Assembly: GCF_023073355.1 (NCBI RefSeq)
Contig: NZ_JADPJI010000005.1
Coordinates: forward strand, 1,674,001-1,738,000
DNA from: Bradyrhizobium sp. 199
GTDB lineage: Bacteria > Pseudomonadota > Alphaproteobacteria > Rhizobiales > Xanthobacteraceae
Length of the DNA stretch: 64,000 nt
Direction: 5' to 3'
The position numbers and the translations under genes are program-made. Each line of letters begins with the position of its first letter. The stretch's first letter is position 1. Under the pieces are notes generated by a model. It ran no database searches. It had not been told where the DNA came from and saw only the letters and a program-made list of their open reading frames with translations. Shown here one piece after another: positions 1 to 9,173 of this stretch.

Positions 1-316
1 CGAATTGCGTGAGGCGGCGTTCGCGAAGCAAAAAGAATCCTGCAATCCCGCCGCATCGCGGCCAGGAGACATAATCGCGACACAATCATTGACTGCCATC
101 GGCCGCTCTGGTCGGAGGTGCTGACGAGAGCAACCTCGGCAAGGGACGTCTTTTGTCGCGCCGGAATTGCGCATCCAATTTTGACAAGCCGCGATTATCA
201 CCGAACCGTTTCCACTTGCTAGCTTGTTTGAACCGGCGCAGCATTCGACTCTCGGCTCAGGCCGAATGTACGCGCAAACAATCGCGCAAAACAAAAGACA
301 AAAGCGGAGGAAACGC
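1..316. other. Upstream region with no gene seen
   Basis: No convincing coding frame is present before the first gene. A TTGACA hexamer at 181-186 could be a -35 element for the downstream gene, but I find no well-spaced -10 element. The clear signal is a GGAGGA ribosome-binding site at 306-311, which fixes the start of the next gene at 317. Confidence 0.4.
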
Positions 317-1288
317 ATGACAATCGATGTCTCACGTCGGTCCTTGTTGGCTCTTGGGGCTGGCCTTGGTGCCAGCGCAATGCTCGGCAGCAGCGCGATG
401 GCGCGCGCTCCCAAGCTCGGCACGCAAACGCCCTACTGGCACCGCTTCGTTCTCGGCGACGCGGAAGTCACCGTCGTCTCTGACGGACCGTTGCCGCTCG
501 GCGATCCCTCGGGCACCTTCACCGGCGTTTCCAAGGAAGAAGTGAAGAAGATGCTGTCCGACAATTTCCTGTCGCCGGACAATGTCGTGCTCGAGCAGAA
601 CTCGCCGATCGTGAACACGGGCGACAAGCTCATCCTGTTCGATACCGGCATGGGTTCCTCGAAGGCCTTCGGACCGACCACCGGGCGACAACAGAAGAGC
701 ATGACCGAGGCGGGCATCAAGCCAGGGGACATCGATGCGGTGGTCTGCTCGCATGCCCATATCGATCATATCGGCGGCATCGTGGACGAAGGCGGCAAGC
801 CGCTGTTTCCGAACGCCCAGGTCTACATTTCCCAGACCGATTTCGATTTCTGGACCGACGAGGGCAAGCTCGGCAGCCCGGTCAAGGACTTCGTCGTCCA
901 CGCCCGCAAGAACCTGCTGCCGGTCCGCGACCGCATCGTGTTCTTCAAGGACGGCCAGGAATTCTTGCCGGGCGTGCAGGCGATTGCGGCGCCCGGTCAT
1001 ACCGTCGGCCACACCATCTTCATGGTGTCCTCGGCCGGCAAGTCGTTCGCCTTCCTCGGCGATCTCTCGCACCATGCCGTGCTGCTGCTCGAACGGCCGC
1101 GCATGGAATTCTCCTACGACACCGATCCGAAGCAGGCGGCGGAATCGCGCGTAAAACTGCTGACGATGCTGGCGGCGAACAAGACCCCGGTGATGTCCTA
1201 TCACTTCGCCTGGCCGGGCTACGGCCATGTCGCCAAGGCCGGTGAGGGATTCCATTATTATCCCGAACCGATGCAGATGACGCTGTAG
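317..1288 (+). CDS. Tat-exported MBL-fold metallo-hydrolase
   Basis: A 323-residue metallo-beta-lactamase-fold hydrolase, probably periplasmic. The N-terminus has a twin-arginine motif (SRRSLLALGAG) followed by a hydrophobic Ala/Gly stretch, so a folded metalloprotein is probably exported by Tat. The zinc site is complete: HxHxDH at residues 146-151 (HAHIDH), a downstream His in APGHTVGH, Asp in GDLSHH, and a late His in SYHFAWPGYGH. The frame is open further upstream, to 224, but ATG 317 has a strong GGAGGA site six bases before it and places the Tat signal at the N-terminus. Substrate is unknown: quorum-quenching lactonases, alkylsulfatases and other family members share this motif set. It is isolated, with a HAD gene convergent downstream. 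Confidence 0.85.
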   Translation: MTIDVSRRSLLALGAGLGASAMLGSSAMARAPKLGTQTPYWHRFVLGDAEVTVVSDGPLPLGDPSGTFTGVSKEEVKKMLSDNFLSPDNVVLEQNSPIVNTGDKLILFDTGMGSSKAFGPTTGRQQKSMTEAGIKPGDIDAVVCSHAHIDHIGGIVDEGGKPLFPNAQVYISQTDFDFWTDEGKLGSPVKDFVVHARKNLLPVRDRIVFFKDGQEFLPGVQAIAAPGHTVGHTIFMVSSAGKSFAFLGDLSHHAVLLLERPRMEFSYDTDPKQAAESRVKLLTMLAANKTPVMSYHFAWPGYGHVAKAGEGFHYYPEPMQMTL

Positions 1289-1357
1289 CTCGTCAAGTCC
1301 GGGCGGCGCGTGCCGCCCGGATCGACGATGCACGCGGACGTCTTGTCAAGGCCGCCG

Positions 1358-2077
1358 TCAGCACCCCAGCCGGTCGGCGATGCCGCCAAAGTCCTTGGCC
1401 ACGATGTCCCATTGTCCCGTCGCTTCGAAATCGACCTTCTGAAGCGGCCCGTACTCTGTCGGCCGCGCCACGAAGGCGGTCTTCAGGCCGTTCTTCTGTG
1501 CGGCCGCGAGATCGCCGTTATGGGCGGCGACCATCATCACCTCGCCCGGCTCAAGGCAAAGCAGCTTTGCTGCACCGAGATAGGTCTCGGGATCTGGCTT
1601 GTAGTGCTCGAACAACTCGGCCGACATGATGAGGTCCCACGGCAGGCCTGCGAACTTCGCCATGTTGGTGAGCAGCGCGACGTTGCCGTTCGAGAGCGGC
1701 GAGATCACGAATTTCGCCTTCAGTCGCCTGAGGCCGGCGACGCTGTCGGGCCAGGGGTGCAGGCGGTGCCAGCCTTTGGTGAGATAATCGAGATCGGCGT
1801 CGGTGAGACCCTTGATCGAGAATTGATCAACCAGCTTTTCCAGCGAGCGGCGGTGCAGATCGTCGAGCATGACATAGCCGCGCTCGGGATGTTTGCGCAC
1901 GTCGTCCATCGAGGCCATGTACATGCCGCGCCAGCCATCGACCAAAGCAGTCCAGTCGGCGCTGATGCCGCGCTGTTTGCCCCACCACATGAAGTCGCTG
2001 ATCAGGCTGGTGCGCCAGTCCACGACCGTCCCGAACACGTCGAACACGAGGGCCTTGACGGCCGAGAGATCGGACAT
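1358..2077 (-). CDS. Haloacid dehalogenase, type II (HAD superfamily)
   Basis: A 239-residue cytosolic HAD hydrolase of the (S)-2-haloacid dehalogenase type, which replaces halogen on 2-haloalkanoates with hydroxyl through an aspartyl ester. Seen in the sequence: the nucleophile motif FDVFGTVVDW near residues 12-21, motif II SNGN, the Lys of KPDPETY, and an acidic motif IV (AAHNGDLAAA). Length matches the family. Start ATG 2077 follows AGGGGAA on the minus strand. The true substrate could be another small acid, because this subfamily is often over-annotated. Between it and glpX upstream lies a dispersed repeat, so it is probably a separate transcription unit. Confidence 0.8.
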   Translation of the reverse strand: MSDLSAVKALVFDVFGTVVDWRTSLISDFMWWGKQRGISADWTALVDGWRGMYMASMDDVRKHPERGYVMLDDLHRRSLEKLVDQFSIKGLTDADLDYLTKGWHRLHPWPDSVAGLRRLKAKFVISPLSNGNVALLTNMAKFAGLPWDLIMSAELFEHYKPDPETYLGAAKLLCLEPGEVMMVAAHNGDLAAAQKNGLKTAFVARPTEYGPLQKVDFEATGQWDIVAKDFGGIADRLGC

Positions 2078-2103
2078 GCGCGTTTCCCCTGTTTATTCTT
2101 GTT

Positions 2104-2219
2104 GTCATTCCGGACGATGCGCAGCATCGAGCCCGGAATCCATTTCGCAGCGGGCTCTGCGACCCCATCGATTCCGGTTCTCCGGACCGCTCGCTTTGCG
2201 CGTCCCGTCGCCCCGGAAT
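2104..2219. repeat. Dispersed palindromic intergenic repeat (GTCATTCCGG type)
   Basis: The stretch opens with GTCATTCCGGACGATGCGCA and closes with CGTCGCCCCGGAATGAC, so its ends are inverted copies of each other (GTCATTCCGG...CCGGAATGAC). The interior also pairs locally (CCGGAATCCAT / ATCGATTCCGG). This layout is typical of short repeats found many times in bradyrhizobial intergenic DNA. It fills most of the gap between the HAD gene and glpX. A transcript would fold into a long hairpin and could act as an mRNA-stabilising or terminating structure. Confidence 0.6.
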
Positions 2220-2229
2220 GACCGACTTC

Positions 2230-3231
2230 TCAGTCCAAATGAAACTTGGCCAGCTCGCGGTGCTCGGCCTTGATGTAGCGCACGGTGCCGGTGACGGAGC
2301 GCATCACCACCGTCTCGGTCTCGATCACGCCGTCCTTGCGGAATTTGACGCCCGAGAGCAGCGAGCCCGTGGTGACGCCGGTGGCGGCGAACAGGCAATC
2401 GCCGCGCGCCATATCCTCGATGCCGTAGATCATCTTGGGATCGTTGACGCCCATCTTGGCGGCGCGCTCGCGCTTCTCCTCGGAGTCCAGGATGAGGCGG
2501 CACTGCATCTGGCCGCCGATGCAGCGCAGCGCCACGGCCGCGAGCACGCCTTCGGGCGCACCGCCGGTGCCGAGATACATGTCGACGCCGGTATTGTCAG
2601 GGTCCGCGCAATGGATCACGCCGGCGACGTCGCCATCGGTGATCAGGCGCACGGCGGCGCCGGTCGAGCGCACGCTCTCGATGATGCTGGCATGGCGCGG
2701 ACGATCGAGCACGAGAACGGTGATGCCGTCAGGCCTGACGCCCTTGGCCTTGGCGAGACGGCGGACATTGTCGGCCGGTGTCGCATCGAGATCGACGACC
2801 CCCTTGTCGTAACCCGGGCCGATCGCGAGCTTCTGCATGTAGACGTCGGGCGCATGCAGCAGCGTGCCGCCGTCGGCCATCGCCATCGTGGCAATCGAGC
2901 CCGGCATGTTCTTGGCGCACAGCGTGGTGCCTTCGAGCGGATCGACCGCGATGTCGACCTGCGGGCCGGCGTTCATGCCGACCTTCTCGCCGATGAAGAG
3001 CATCGGCGCCTCGTCGCGCTCGCCCTCGCCGATCACGATGGTGCCCTCGATCGGGAGCTTGTTGAGCTCGCGGCGCATCGCATCCACCGCAGCCTGGTCG
3101 GCGGCCTTCTCGTTGCCATGCCCGCGCAGCCGCGCCGACGACACCGCCGCCCGCTCCGTCACGCGCACGATCTCCAGCGTGAGAATGCGCTCGAGCAACG
3201 CTTGCGGCGGAACTGAAATATGGGTCGACAT
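2230..3231 (-). CDS. glpX: Class II fructose-1,6-bisphosphatase
   Basis: A 333-residue GlpX-type fructose-1,6-bisphosphatase (some orthologs also act on sedoheptulose-1,7-bisphosphate), cytosolic, serving gluconeogenesis and the Calvin cycle. The metal-binding and catalytic motifs are visible: EGERDEAPM at residues 69-77 and DPLEGTT at 97-103, then the conserved GGAPEG and YGIEDM segments. Length matches the family (about 320-340). It lies 162 bases downstream of hom and in the same direction; that gap contains a degenerate dispersed repeat, so cotranscription with hom is possible but not certain. Confidence 0.93.
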   Translation of the reverse strand: MSTHISVPPQALLERILTLEIVRVTERAAVSSARLRGHGNEKAADQAAVDAMRRELNKLPIEGTIVIGEGERDEAPMLFIGEKVGMNAGPQVDIAVDPLEGTTLCAKNMPGSIATMAMADGGTLLHAPDVYMQKLAIGPGYDKGVVDLDATPADNVRRLAKAKGVRPDGITVLVLDRPRHASIIESVRSTGAAVRLITDGDVAGVIHCADPDNTGVDMYLGTGGAPEGVLAAVALRCIGGQMQCRLILDSEEKRERAAKMGVNDPKMIYGIEDMARGDCLFAATGVTTGSLLSGVKFRKDGVIETETVVMRSVTGTVRYIKAEHRELAKFHLD

Positions 3232-3319
3232 CGGCTCACTCCTTCAAAACGGTTTTGGACAGAAGTCTCTGCCCACATCAACTCTCAACGCCCACGGTTC
3301 GTTCGACGAACCACCTCAT

Positions 3320-3397
3320 TGTTTGAGCATGACCTTTTCGGAAAACCGCTCAACACTTTGCGCTGCGCGGCCCTCCGAGTCCGAGGTCATGCCCTAG
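3320..3397. repeat. Degenerate copy of the ~105-bp dispersed repeat
   Basis: GTTTGAGCATGACCTTTTCG followed by GAAAACCGCT closely matches the centre of the two full copies at 49892-49996 and 57664-57766. The right end (GGTCATGCCCTAG) is a decayed form of their GATCATGCTTTAG end. On the minus strand the terminal CTAGGGCATGACC provides the TAG stop codon of hom (complement of 3394-3396), just as the full copies supply stop codons to their neighbours. Confidence 0.6.
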
Positions 3398-4710
3398 TTC
3401 TTCTCGATCCGGATCACCTGCGGTCGTCCGCTGATCACCTTGTCCTTTTGCACGGCCGCGAGCGCGCGGCGCACGGCATCCTCATGGGTGGCGTAGGTGA
3501 TCAGGATGACGGGGACCGGGATCGCCTTTCCGTCCGTCGGGGTAGCGCCGCCATTGGGATGACGCTGCACGATCGACTCGATCGAGATCTTCTGTTCTGC
3601 AAGCCGCGTCGCGATCGCAGCCGCGGTGCCGGGGAAATCGCGCGCCAGAAGCCGGATATAATAGCCGCCCTCGTGGCGCTCCATCGGCGCCTTCTTGGTG
3701 TCGCGGAGTTGCGAAATCGGCCGGCCGAACGGATTGGGACGGATGCCGCGCGCGACATCGGCGATGTCGGCGACCACGGCGGATGCCGTCGCGGCGCCGC
3801 CGGCGCCGGGGCCAACCAGGGTGATCGGCGGAATGCCCTCACCGTCGATCGTGACAGCATTGGTGACACCCATCACCTGCGCGATCGAGGAGGATTTTGG
3901 GACCATGGTCGGATGCACGCGCTGCTCGATGCCCTTGTCGGTGCGCACCGCGACGCCGAGCAGCTTGACGCGGTAGCCGAGATCGGACGCCGCGCGCAGA
4001 TCCTCCGGTGCGATGGATGAGATGCCTTCGACATACACCGCGCTTTGAGCAACTTTCGTGCCGAAAGCCAGGCTGGCGAGGATCGCGAGTTTTTGCGCGG
4101 TGTCGTGACCGTCCACATCGAAGGACGGATTGGCCTCGGCATAGCCGAGCCGCTGCGCGTCCTTGAGGCATTCGGCGAAGGACAGCCCCTCCTGCTCCAT
4201 CCGGGTCAGGATGTAATTGCAGGTGCCGTTGAGGATACCGTAGACGCGGTTGATGCCGGTTCCGGCAAGACCCTCGCGCAACGTCTTGATGACGGGGATC
4301 GCGGCGCCGACGGCTGCCTCGTAATTCAGCGCGCCGCCGTGCTTTTCGGCTGATTTGGCGAGCTTGAGACCGTGCTTGGCCAGCAGCGCCTTGTTGGCGG
4401 TGACGACCGACTTGCCGGCGTTGAGTGCGGCCTCGACCGCCGACAGCGCAGGATCGCCGGCGCCGCCCATCAACTCGACGAAGCAATCGATGCCGGGATG
4501 GGTGGCGAGCGCGATCGGATCCCTGGCCCATTCGACGCTGCGCAGATCGACGCCGCGCTTCTTCGCCTTCGAGCGCGCGGTGACGGCAACGACACGGATG
4601 CCGCGGCCGCTACGGCCTGCGAGCACACGGGCCTGCGTTTCAATCAAACGGACCACTTCGGCGCCCACAGTGCCGAGCCCCGCTATGCCCACTTTCAGGG
4701 GTGCAACCAT
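3394..4710 (-). CDS. hom: Homoserine dehydrogenase
   Basis: A 438-residue monofunctional homoserine dehydrogenase, reducing aspartate semialdehyde to homoserine for threonine, methionine and isoleucine synthesis. The N-terminal Rossmann motif GLGTVGAEV is at residues 11-19. The conserved core follows (ELMGGAGDPA, TANKALLAKHG, EAAVGAAIPVI, LNGTCNYIL, GYAEANPSFDVDGHDTAQK). A C-terminal ACT domain from about residue 350 (YYIRLLARDFPG...) is the usual feedback-inhibition site for threonine. It begins 29 bases after the aminotransferase stop, which suggests one operon for amino-acid synthesis. Confidence 0.95.
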   Translation of the reverse strand: MVAPLKVGIAGLGTVGAEVVRLIETQARVLAGRSGRGIRVVAVTARSKAKKRGVDLRSVEWARDPIALATHPGIDCFVELMGGAGDPALSAVEAALNAGKSVVTANKALLAKHGLKLAKSAEKHGGALNYEAAVGAAIPVIKTLREGLAGTGINRVYGILNGTCNYILTRMEQEGLSFAECLKDAQRLGYAEANPSFDVDGHDTAQKLAILASLAFGTKVAQSAVYVEGISSIAPEDLRAASDLGYRVKLLGVAVRTDKGIEQRVHPTMVPKSSSIAQVMGVTNAVTIDGEGIPPITLVGPGAGGAATASAVVADIADVARGIRPNPFGRPISQLRDTKKAPMERHEGGYYIRLLARDFPGTAAAIATRLAEQKISIESIVQRHPNGGATPTDGKAIPVPVILITYATHEDAVRRALAAVQKDKVISGRPQVIRIEKN

Positions 4711-4739
4711 GATGTCTTAGAAAACCTGCCGAAGAGAAC

Positions 4740-5960
4740 TTAGCGCCGAGTGGCGAGCGGAACGACGTTGTGCAACGTTTCGATGCCGCTTTCAAGGAAG
4801 CGTCGCACGCCGCGCGCGGCCTGCCTGATCCGTTGCTCGTTTTCCACCATGGCGATGCGGACATATCCTTCGCCATGCTCGCCGAATCCGACGCCGGGCG
4901 ACACCGCGACGCCGGATTTCTCGACCATCAGGGTCGCGAACTGCATGCTGCCGACGCTGCGGAAGGCTTCCGGCAGCGGTACCCAGGCGAACATCGAAGC
5001 CTCCGGCGGCGGAATCTCCCAGCCGGCGCGGCCGAACGATTCCACCAGCGCATCACGGCGCTTGCGGTAGGTGTCGCGCATCTCCTTGATGCACTCGTCA
5101 GGGCCGTTCAGCGCGGCGGTCGCCGCGACCTGAACCGGCGTGAAAGCGCCATAGTCGAGGTAGGATTTGACGCGAGCGAGCGCCGCGATCACGCGCTCGT
5201 TGCCGACCGCGAAGCCCATGCGCCAGCCCGCCATCGAATAGGTCTTCGACATCGACGTGAACTCGACGGTGACATCCATCGCACCCGGCACCTGAAGTAC
5301 CGAGGGCGGCGGATTGTTCTCGTCGAAATAGACCTCGGCGTAAGCGAGATCGGACAGGATCAGGATCTCGTGCTTCTTCGCGAACGCGACCAGGTCCTTG
5401 TAGAAATCGAGGCTCGCGACATAGGCGGTCGGATTGGAAGGATAGCAGACGACGAGCGCGAGCGGCTTCGGGATCGAATGGATGATCGCCCGCTCGGCAG
5501 CCTCGAAGAATTGCGGCGTCGGTTCGGAGGGCACCGAGCGGATGACGCCGCCGGCCATCAGGAAGCCGAAGGCGTGAATCGGATAGCTCGGGTTCGGACA
5601 GAGGATGACGTCGCCGGGCGCGGTGATCGCCTGGGCAACGTTGGCAAAGCCCTCTTTCGAGCCAAGCGTCGCCACGATCTGGGTGTCCGGGTTGAGCTTC
5701 ACGCCGAAGCGGCGGGCGTAGTAGCCGGCCTGGGCCTTGCGCAGGCCGTTGATCCCGCGGGAGGCCGAGTAACGGTCGGTGCGCGGCTTGCCCAACGTCT
5801 CCTTCAGCTTCTCCAGCACATGCGCCGGGGCCGGCAGGTCCGGATTGCCCATGCCGAGGTCGATGATATCGGCGCCAGCATTCCGCGCGGCCGCCTTGGC
5901 CCGGTTGACCTGCTCGAACACGTAAGGCGGAAGGCGGCGGATGCGGTAAAATTCTTCCAT
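4740..5960 (-). CDS. PLP aminotransferase, class I/II (AlaC/DapL-like)
   Basis: A 406-residue fold-type I aminotransferase. Visible motifs are DLGMGNPDLPAP, the Asn-Pro pair in YPSNPTAY, Asp-Leu-Ala-Tyr in SDLAYAEVYFDE, the PLP-binding lysine in SMSKTYSMAGWRMGF (about residue 239) and the substrate-carboxylate Arg in GYVRIAMVENEQR. Start ATG 5960 is preferred because orthologs begin MEEFYRIRRLPPYVFEQ; the frame extends seven codons further. Bradyrhizobial proteins of this type are often called LL-diaminopimelate aminotransferase, but E. coli AlaC is equally similar in motif. Position directly before hom suits aspartate-family or glutamate-pyruvate metabolism. Exact substrate is not decided by the sequence. 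Confidence 0.85.
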   Translation of the reverse strand: MEEFYRIRRLPPYVFEQVNRAKAAARNAGADIIDLGMGNPDLPAPAHVLEKLKETLGKPRTDRYSASRGINGLRKAQAGYYARRFGVKLNPDTQIVATLGSKEGFANVAQAITAPGDVILCPNPSYPIHAFGFLMAGGVIRSVPSEPTPQFFEAAERAIIHSIPKPLALVVCYPSNPTAYVASLDFYKDLVAFAKKHEILILSDLAYAEVYFDENNPPPSVLQVPGAMDVTVEFTSMSKTYSMAGWRMGFAVGNERVIAALARVKSYLDYGAFTPVQVAATAALNGPDECIKEMRDTYRKRRDALVESFGRAGWEIPPPEASMFAWVPLPEAFRSVGSMQFATLMVEKSGVAVSPGVGFGEHGEGYVRIAMVENEQRIRQAARGVRRFLESGIETLHNVVPLATRR

Positions 5961-6174
5961 GGCTCTCTGGGCTCCGGGCAACCGGTCAGGACAGAATCGA
6001 CAGGACGGACGACGATTGGGACAGGCATTCAGGATCGCTATGAAAACTACTCAAAATCAAATGCTTAGAGCAATCATCGGCAACGAAGGCTGAAGTCGTT
6101 CGCCCTGACTCTGGGCTGAACCGGGATCTTTTAGCACGGCAAGGCGGGGGCGCCAGCGATTACCTTGCGGTGCC

Positions 6175-6450
6175 TCATTTCGCCTCCTTGCCGGCAACGG
6201 CCTGGCGATCGCGCGCGGCGGCGAGCTCAGCCTCGATCTTGGCGCGCTGCTCCAGCGGGATGGTGGCCTGACCGCGATCCGGCGGCAGGTCGTGCACCGG
6301 CAGGTAGGTACCCGGCTCCCTGGGATGCGCCTGCGCGTCCGCAGGCGTCATATCGGCGAGCTGGCTCGAGCAGCCGCCCATGGCGAGCGCCGCGATCAGC
6401 AGCACGCCGCGGATCGACAGCGTCTTTTGCAGATCCCATAACGCCAACAC
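6175..6450 (-). CDS. Small lipoprotein
   Basis: A 91-residue protein with a short hydrophobic leader (RGVLLIAALAMGGC) ending in a lipobox-like Gly-Gly-Cys at about residue 27, so it is probably lipidated and anchored to a membrane. The mature part is hydrophilic, rich in Pro, Gln and Ala, and ends in a predicted helix (LEQRAKIEAELAAARDRQA). The start is GTG at 6450 with a GGGGG stretch upstream. It is divergent from phaC. No function can be assigned; small lipoproteins of this layout are common in bradyrhizobia. Confidence 0.65.
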   Translation of the reverse strand: MLALWDLQKTLSIRGVLLIAALAMGGCSSQLADMTPADAQAHPREPGTYLPVHDLPPDRGQATIPLEQRAKIEAELAAARDRQAVAGKEAK

Positions 6451-6705
6451 TTGGGAAACCCCCTACTCGTCCCAAAGCACGGCCCCGGGCAACCTTACCC
6501 AAGACCGCGCCCAAGCTCAAACCATTGCTGCCCAAATGGCGCGAGCAGTGAAAACTCCCAATGCCCACCAAGCCGAGCGATGCGGCCCGAATGTGACGGG
6601 AACCGAGAAGATTTGTCGCACTGCAACACATCTTCGAGAGTGTTTAACCCCAAACATGCGAGCTTCGCGGTGACGAATACGGAATGAATCGTTACTGTTC
6701 TGCTC

Positions 6706-8514
6706 ATGAGTATGGCCACGACCGATACGCCCAAACCCGAGACGAAGTTCGATGCGGAAGCCTTCGCGATGAATGTCGCGCGGGCAATGGAAAGCGGAGG
6801 CAAGGCGCTTGCCGCTTACCTCAAGCCGCGCGAGAGCGGCGAAGTGCAGGATCGCCCGCCGGCCGAGCTGACCGAGGTCGTCAAGTCCTTCACCGCTGTC
6901 GCCGAATATTGGTTGTCGGATACGTCCCGCTCGTCCGATCTGCAGACCAAGCTCGCCAAGGACTATCTCGACCTCTGGGGCTCGGCGGTGCGCCGCATGG
7001 CCGGCCAGGACGCCCCGCCTGCAATCGCGCCCTCCCCGCGCGACAAGCGCTTTGCCGACCCCGAATGGAAATCGAACCAGTTCTTCGATTTCGTGATGCA
7101 GCTCTATCTGCTCACGACAAGATTTGCGCAGGAGCTGGTGCGCGACGCCGAGGGGCTCGATCCGCAGACCCGCCGCAAGGCCGAGTTCTATGTCCAGCAG
7201 GTCACCAACGCATTGTCGCCCTCCAACTTCGTGCTGACCAACCCGGAAGTGCTGCGCGCGACGCTGGCCAGCAACGGCGAAAATCTCGCGCGCGGTCTGA
7301 AGATGCTGGCCGAGGACATCGCAGCCGGCAAGGGCACGCTGAAGATCCGCCAGTCCGATCCGGACAACCTCGTCGTCGGCGTGAACATGGCGACGACGCC
7401 GGGCAAGGTGATCTACCAGAATGAGATGATGCAGCTGATCCAGTATGCGCCGACGACGGAGAACGTGCTGCGCACCCCGCTCCTGATCATCCCGCCCTGG
7501 ATCAACAAGTTCTACATTCTCGATCTCAAGCCGGAGAAATCCTACATCAAATGGTGCGTCGACCAGGGCATCACCGTGTTCGTGATCTCATGGGTCAATC
7601 CCGACAAGCGGCTCGGAGCCAAGAGCTGGGAAGACTACATGAAGGAAGGCCCGCTCACGGCGATGGACGTGATCGAGAAGGTCACCGGCGAGATGAAGGT
7701 GCACACCGCCGGCTATTGCGTCGGCGGCACCATGCTCGCGACCACGCTGGCCTGGCTCGCCGAGAAGCGCCGCCAGCGCGTGGCGTCCGCAACATTCTTC
7801 GCGGCACAGGTCGACTTCACCCATGCCGGTGATTTGCTCGTGTTCGTCGACGAGGAGCAGATCGCATCCGTGGAGCAGGATATGAAGGCGGCGGGCGTGC
7901 TTGAAGGCTCGAAGATGGCGATGGCCTTCAACATGCTCCGCTCAAACGATCTGATCTGGTCCTACGTCGTCAGCAACTATCTGAAGGGCCAGCAGCCGAG
8001 CGCGTTCGACTTGTTGCACTGGAACTCCGATGCGACGCGGATGACACAGGCAAACCATTCCTATTATCTGCGCAATTGCTATCTGGAAAACCGGCTCTCG
8101 ACCGGCACGTTGGTACTGGACAACACGTTGCTCGATCTCTCCAAGGTCATGGTGCCCGTCTACAATCTCGCGACCCGCGAGGACCACATCGCGCCGGCAG
8201 AATCGGTGCTGTATGGGTCGCAGTTCTTCGGCGGCCCGGTGAGATATGTGTTGTCGGGCTCGGGCCACATCGCCGGCGTGGTCAATCCGCCAGCCTCGAA
8301 CAAATATCAGTACTGGACCAACGACAACATCAAGGACGTCAACGTCGCGCAGTGGCTGAAGGACGCCGTGGAGCACAAGGGCTCGTGGTGGCCGGACTGG
8401 CGCGAATGGCTGCGCGGGATCGATCCGGAGGAAGTCCCGGCGCGCAGCGTCGGCAGCGACGCCCTGCCCCCGATCGAGGACGCGCCCGGCAGCTATGTCA
8501 GGGTCCGCGCATAG
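6706..8514 (+). CDS. phaC: Class I poly(3-hydroxyalkanoate) synthase
   Basis: A 602-residue class I PHA synthase that polymerises (R)-3-hydroxyacyl-CoA into storage granules. The alpha/beta-hydrolase core carries the lipase-like box G-Y-C-V-G-G with nucleophile Cys 338, the general-base Asp at about 493 (TREDHIAP) and the His at about 521 (SGSGHIAGVVNPP). The N-terminal domain with FDFVMQLYLLTTRF and the class I signatures IIPPWINKFYILDL and WNSDATR are present, and length fits class I. Starts at 6706 and 6712 are both possible. No phasin, phaA or phaB gene is adjacent. The carbon store is important in free-living and symbiotic rhizobia. Confidence 0.95.
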   Translation: MSMATTDTPKPETKFDAEAFAMNVARAMESGGKALAAYLKPRESGEVQDRPPAELTEVVKSFTAVAEYWLSDTSRSSDLQTKLAKDYLDLWGSAVRRMAGQDAPPAIAPSPRDKRFADPEWKSNQFFDFVMQLYLLTTRFAQELVRDAEGLDPQTRRKAEFYVQQVTNALSPSNFVLTNPEVLRATLASNGENLARGLKMLAEDIAAGKGTLKIRQSDPDNLVVGVNMATTPGKVIYQNEMMQLIQYAPTTENVLRTPLLIIPPWINKFYILDLKPEKSYIKWCVDQGITVFVISWVNPDKRLGAKSWEDYMKEGPLTAMDVIEKVTGEMKVHTAGYCVGGTMLATTLAWLAEKRRQRVASATFFAAQVDFTHAGDLLVFVDEEQIASVEQDMKAAGVLEGSKMAMAFNMLRSNDLIWSYVVSNYLKGQQPSAFDLLHWNSDATRMTQANHSYYLRNCYLENRLSTGTLVLDNTLLDLSKVMVPVYNLATREDHIAPAESVLYGSQFFGGPVRYVLSGSGHIAGVVNPPASNKYQYWTNDNIKDVNVAQWLKDAVEHKGSWWPDWREWLRGIDPEEVPARSVGSDALPPIEDAPGSYVRVRA

Positions 8515-8577
8515 CGGAATCTTCCGCACTTTTGTATAGACTCGCGCTCAACGCAGCGACGATAGAGGGATCGAACC

Positions 8578-8976
8578 ATGACGCGCGAATTGTTCTGGCT
8601 GACACTGACGGTGATCCTGACCGGGATCCTCTGGATTCCCTACACCATCAACCGCTGCCAGGTTCGCGGTCTCAGTGGCGCGATGGCCAACCCGTCGCGC
8701 AACGACAAGCCGCAATCGGAATGGGCGAATCGCCTGATGTTCGCGCATGACAATGCCGTCGAGAACCTCGTGCTGTTCGCGCCGCTGGTGCTGATCCTCA
8801 ACGCGATCGACTATTCCACAAAATGGACCGTGCTCGCCTGCGCCGTCTATTTCTGGTCGCGCGTCGCGCATCTGATCGTCTACGCGCTCGGCGTCCCGAT
8901 TTTCCGCACACTGGCCTTCACCGTCGGCTTCCTCGCCCAGGCCGTGCTGGCATTGGCGATCTTCAAGGTGCTTTGA
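8578..8976 (+). CDS. MAPEG family membrane protein
   Basis: A 132-residue integral membrane protein with about four hydrophobic helices (residues 5-25, 58-78, 82-102, 108-130). The loop after the first helix carries RAxxNPSRND-like residues and WANRLMFAHDNAVENLVLFAP, where the N-x-x-E-N-L signature of MAPEG (membrane-associated eicosanoid/glutathione metabolism) proteins is visible. Bacterial members are often assumed to have glutathione-transferase or peroxidase activity, but substrates are rarely known. It starts 63 bases after phaC, same strand; cotranscription is possible but not evident. Confidence 0.8.
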   Translation: MTRELFWLTLTVILTGILWIPYTINRCQVRGLSGAMANPSRNDKPQSEWANRLMFAHDNAVENLVLFAPLVLILNAIDYSTKWTVLACAVYFWSRVAHLIVYALGVPIFRTLAFTVGFLAQAVLALAIFKVL

Positions 8977-9173
8977 ACGCGCGTCCAGGGCACGGGGGAG
9001 CGATGGCCGCGCTGCAGCACGCTCTGATGCTGCAACCAGCGGTTGGGCCACCCATGAACTGTTGCCGACGGACGACAGTTTGGGAGAATTAGGCAAAGCG
9101 CCGCTCTGCCAATACGGAAACTCGCTATCCCCAGCTATATTTGCCCATCTCAATTGATTGATTCGGGGCAGAT

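Noticed and set aside
2218..3216. Long plus-strand frame opposite glpX
   Set aside because: It is the antisense shadow of glpX; the protein is His/Arg/Asp-rich with no family signature, as expected for a high-GC shadow frame.
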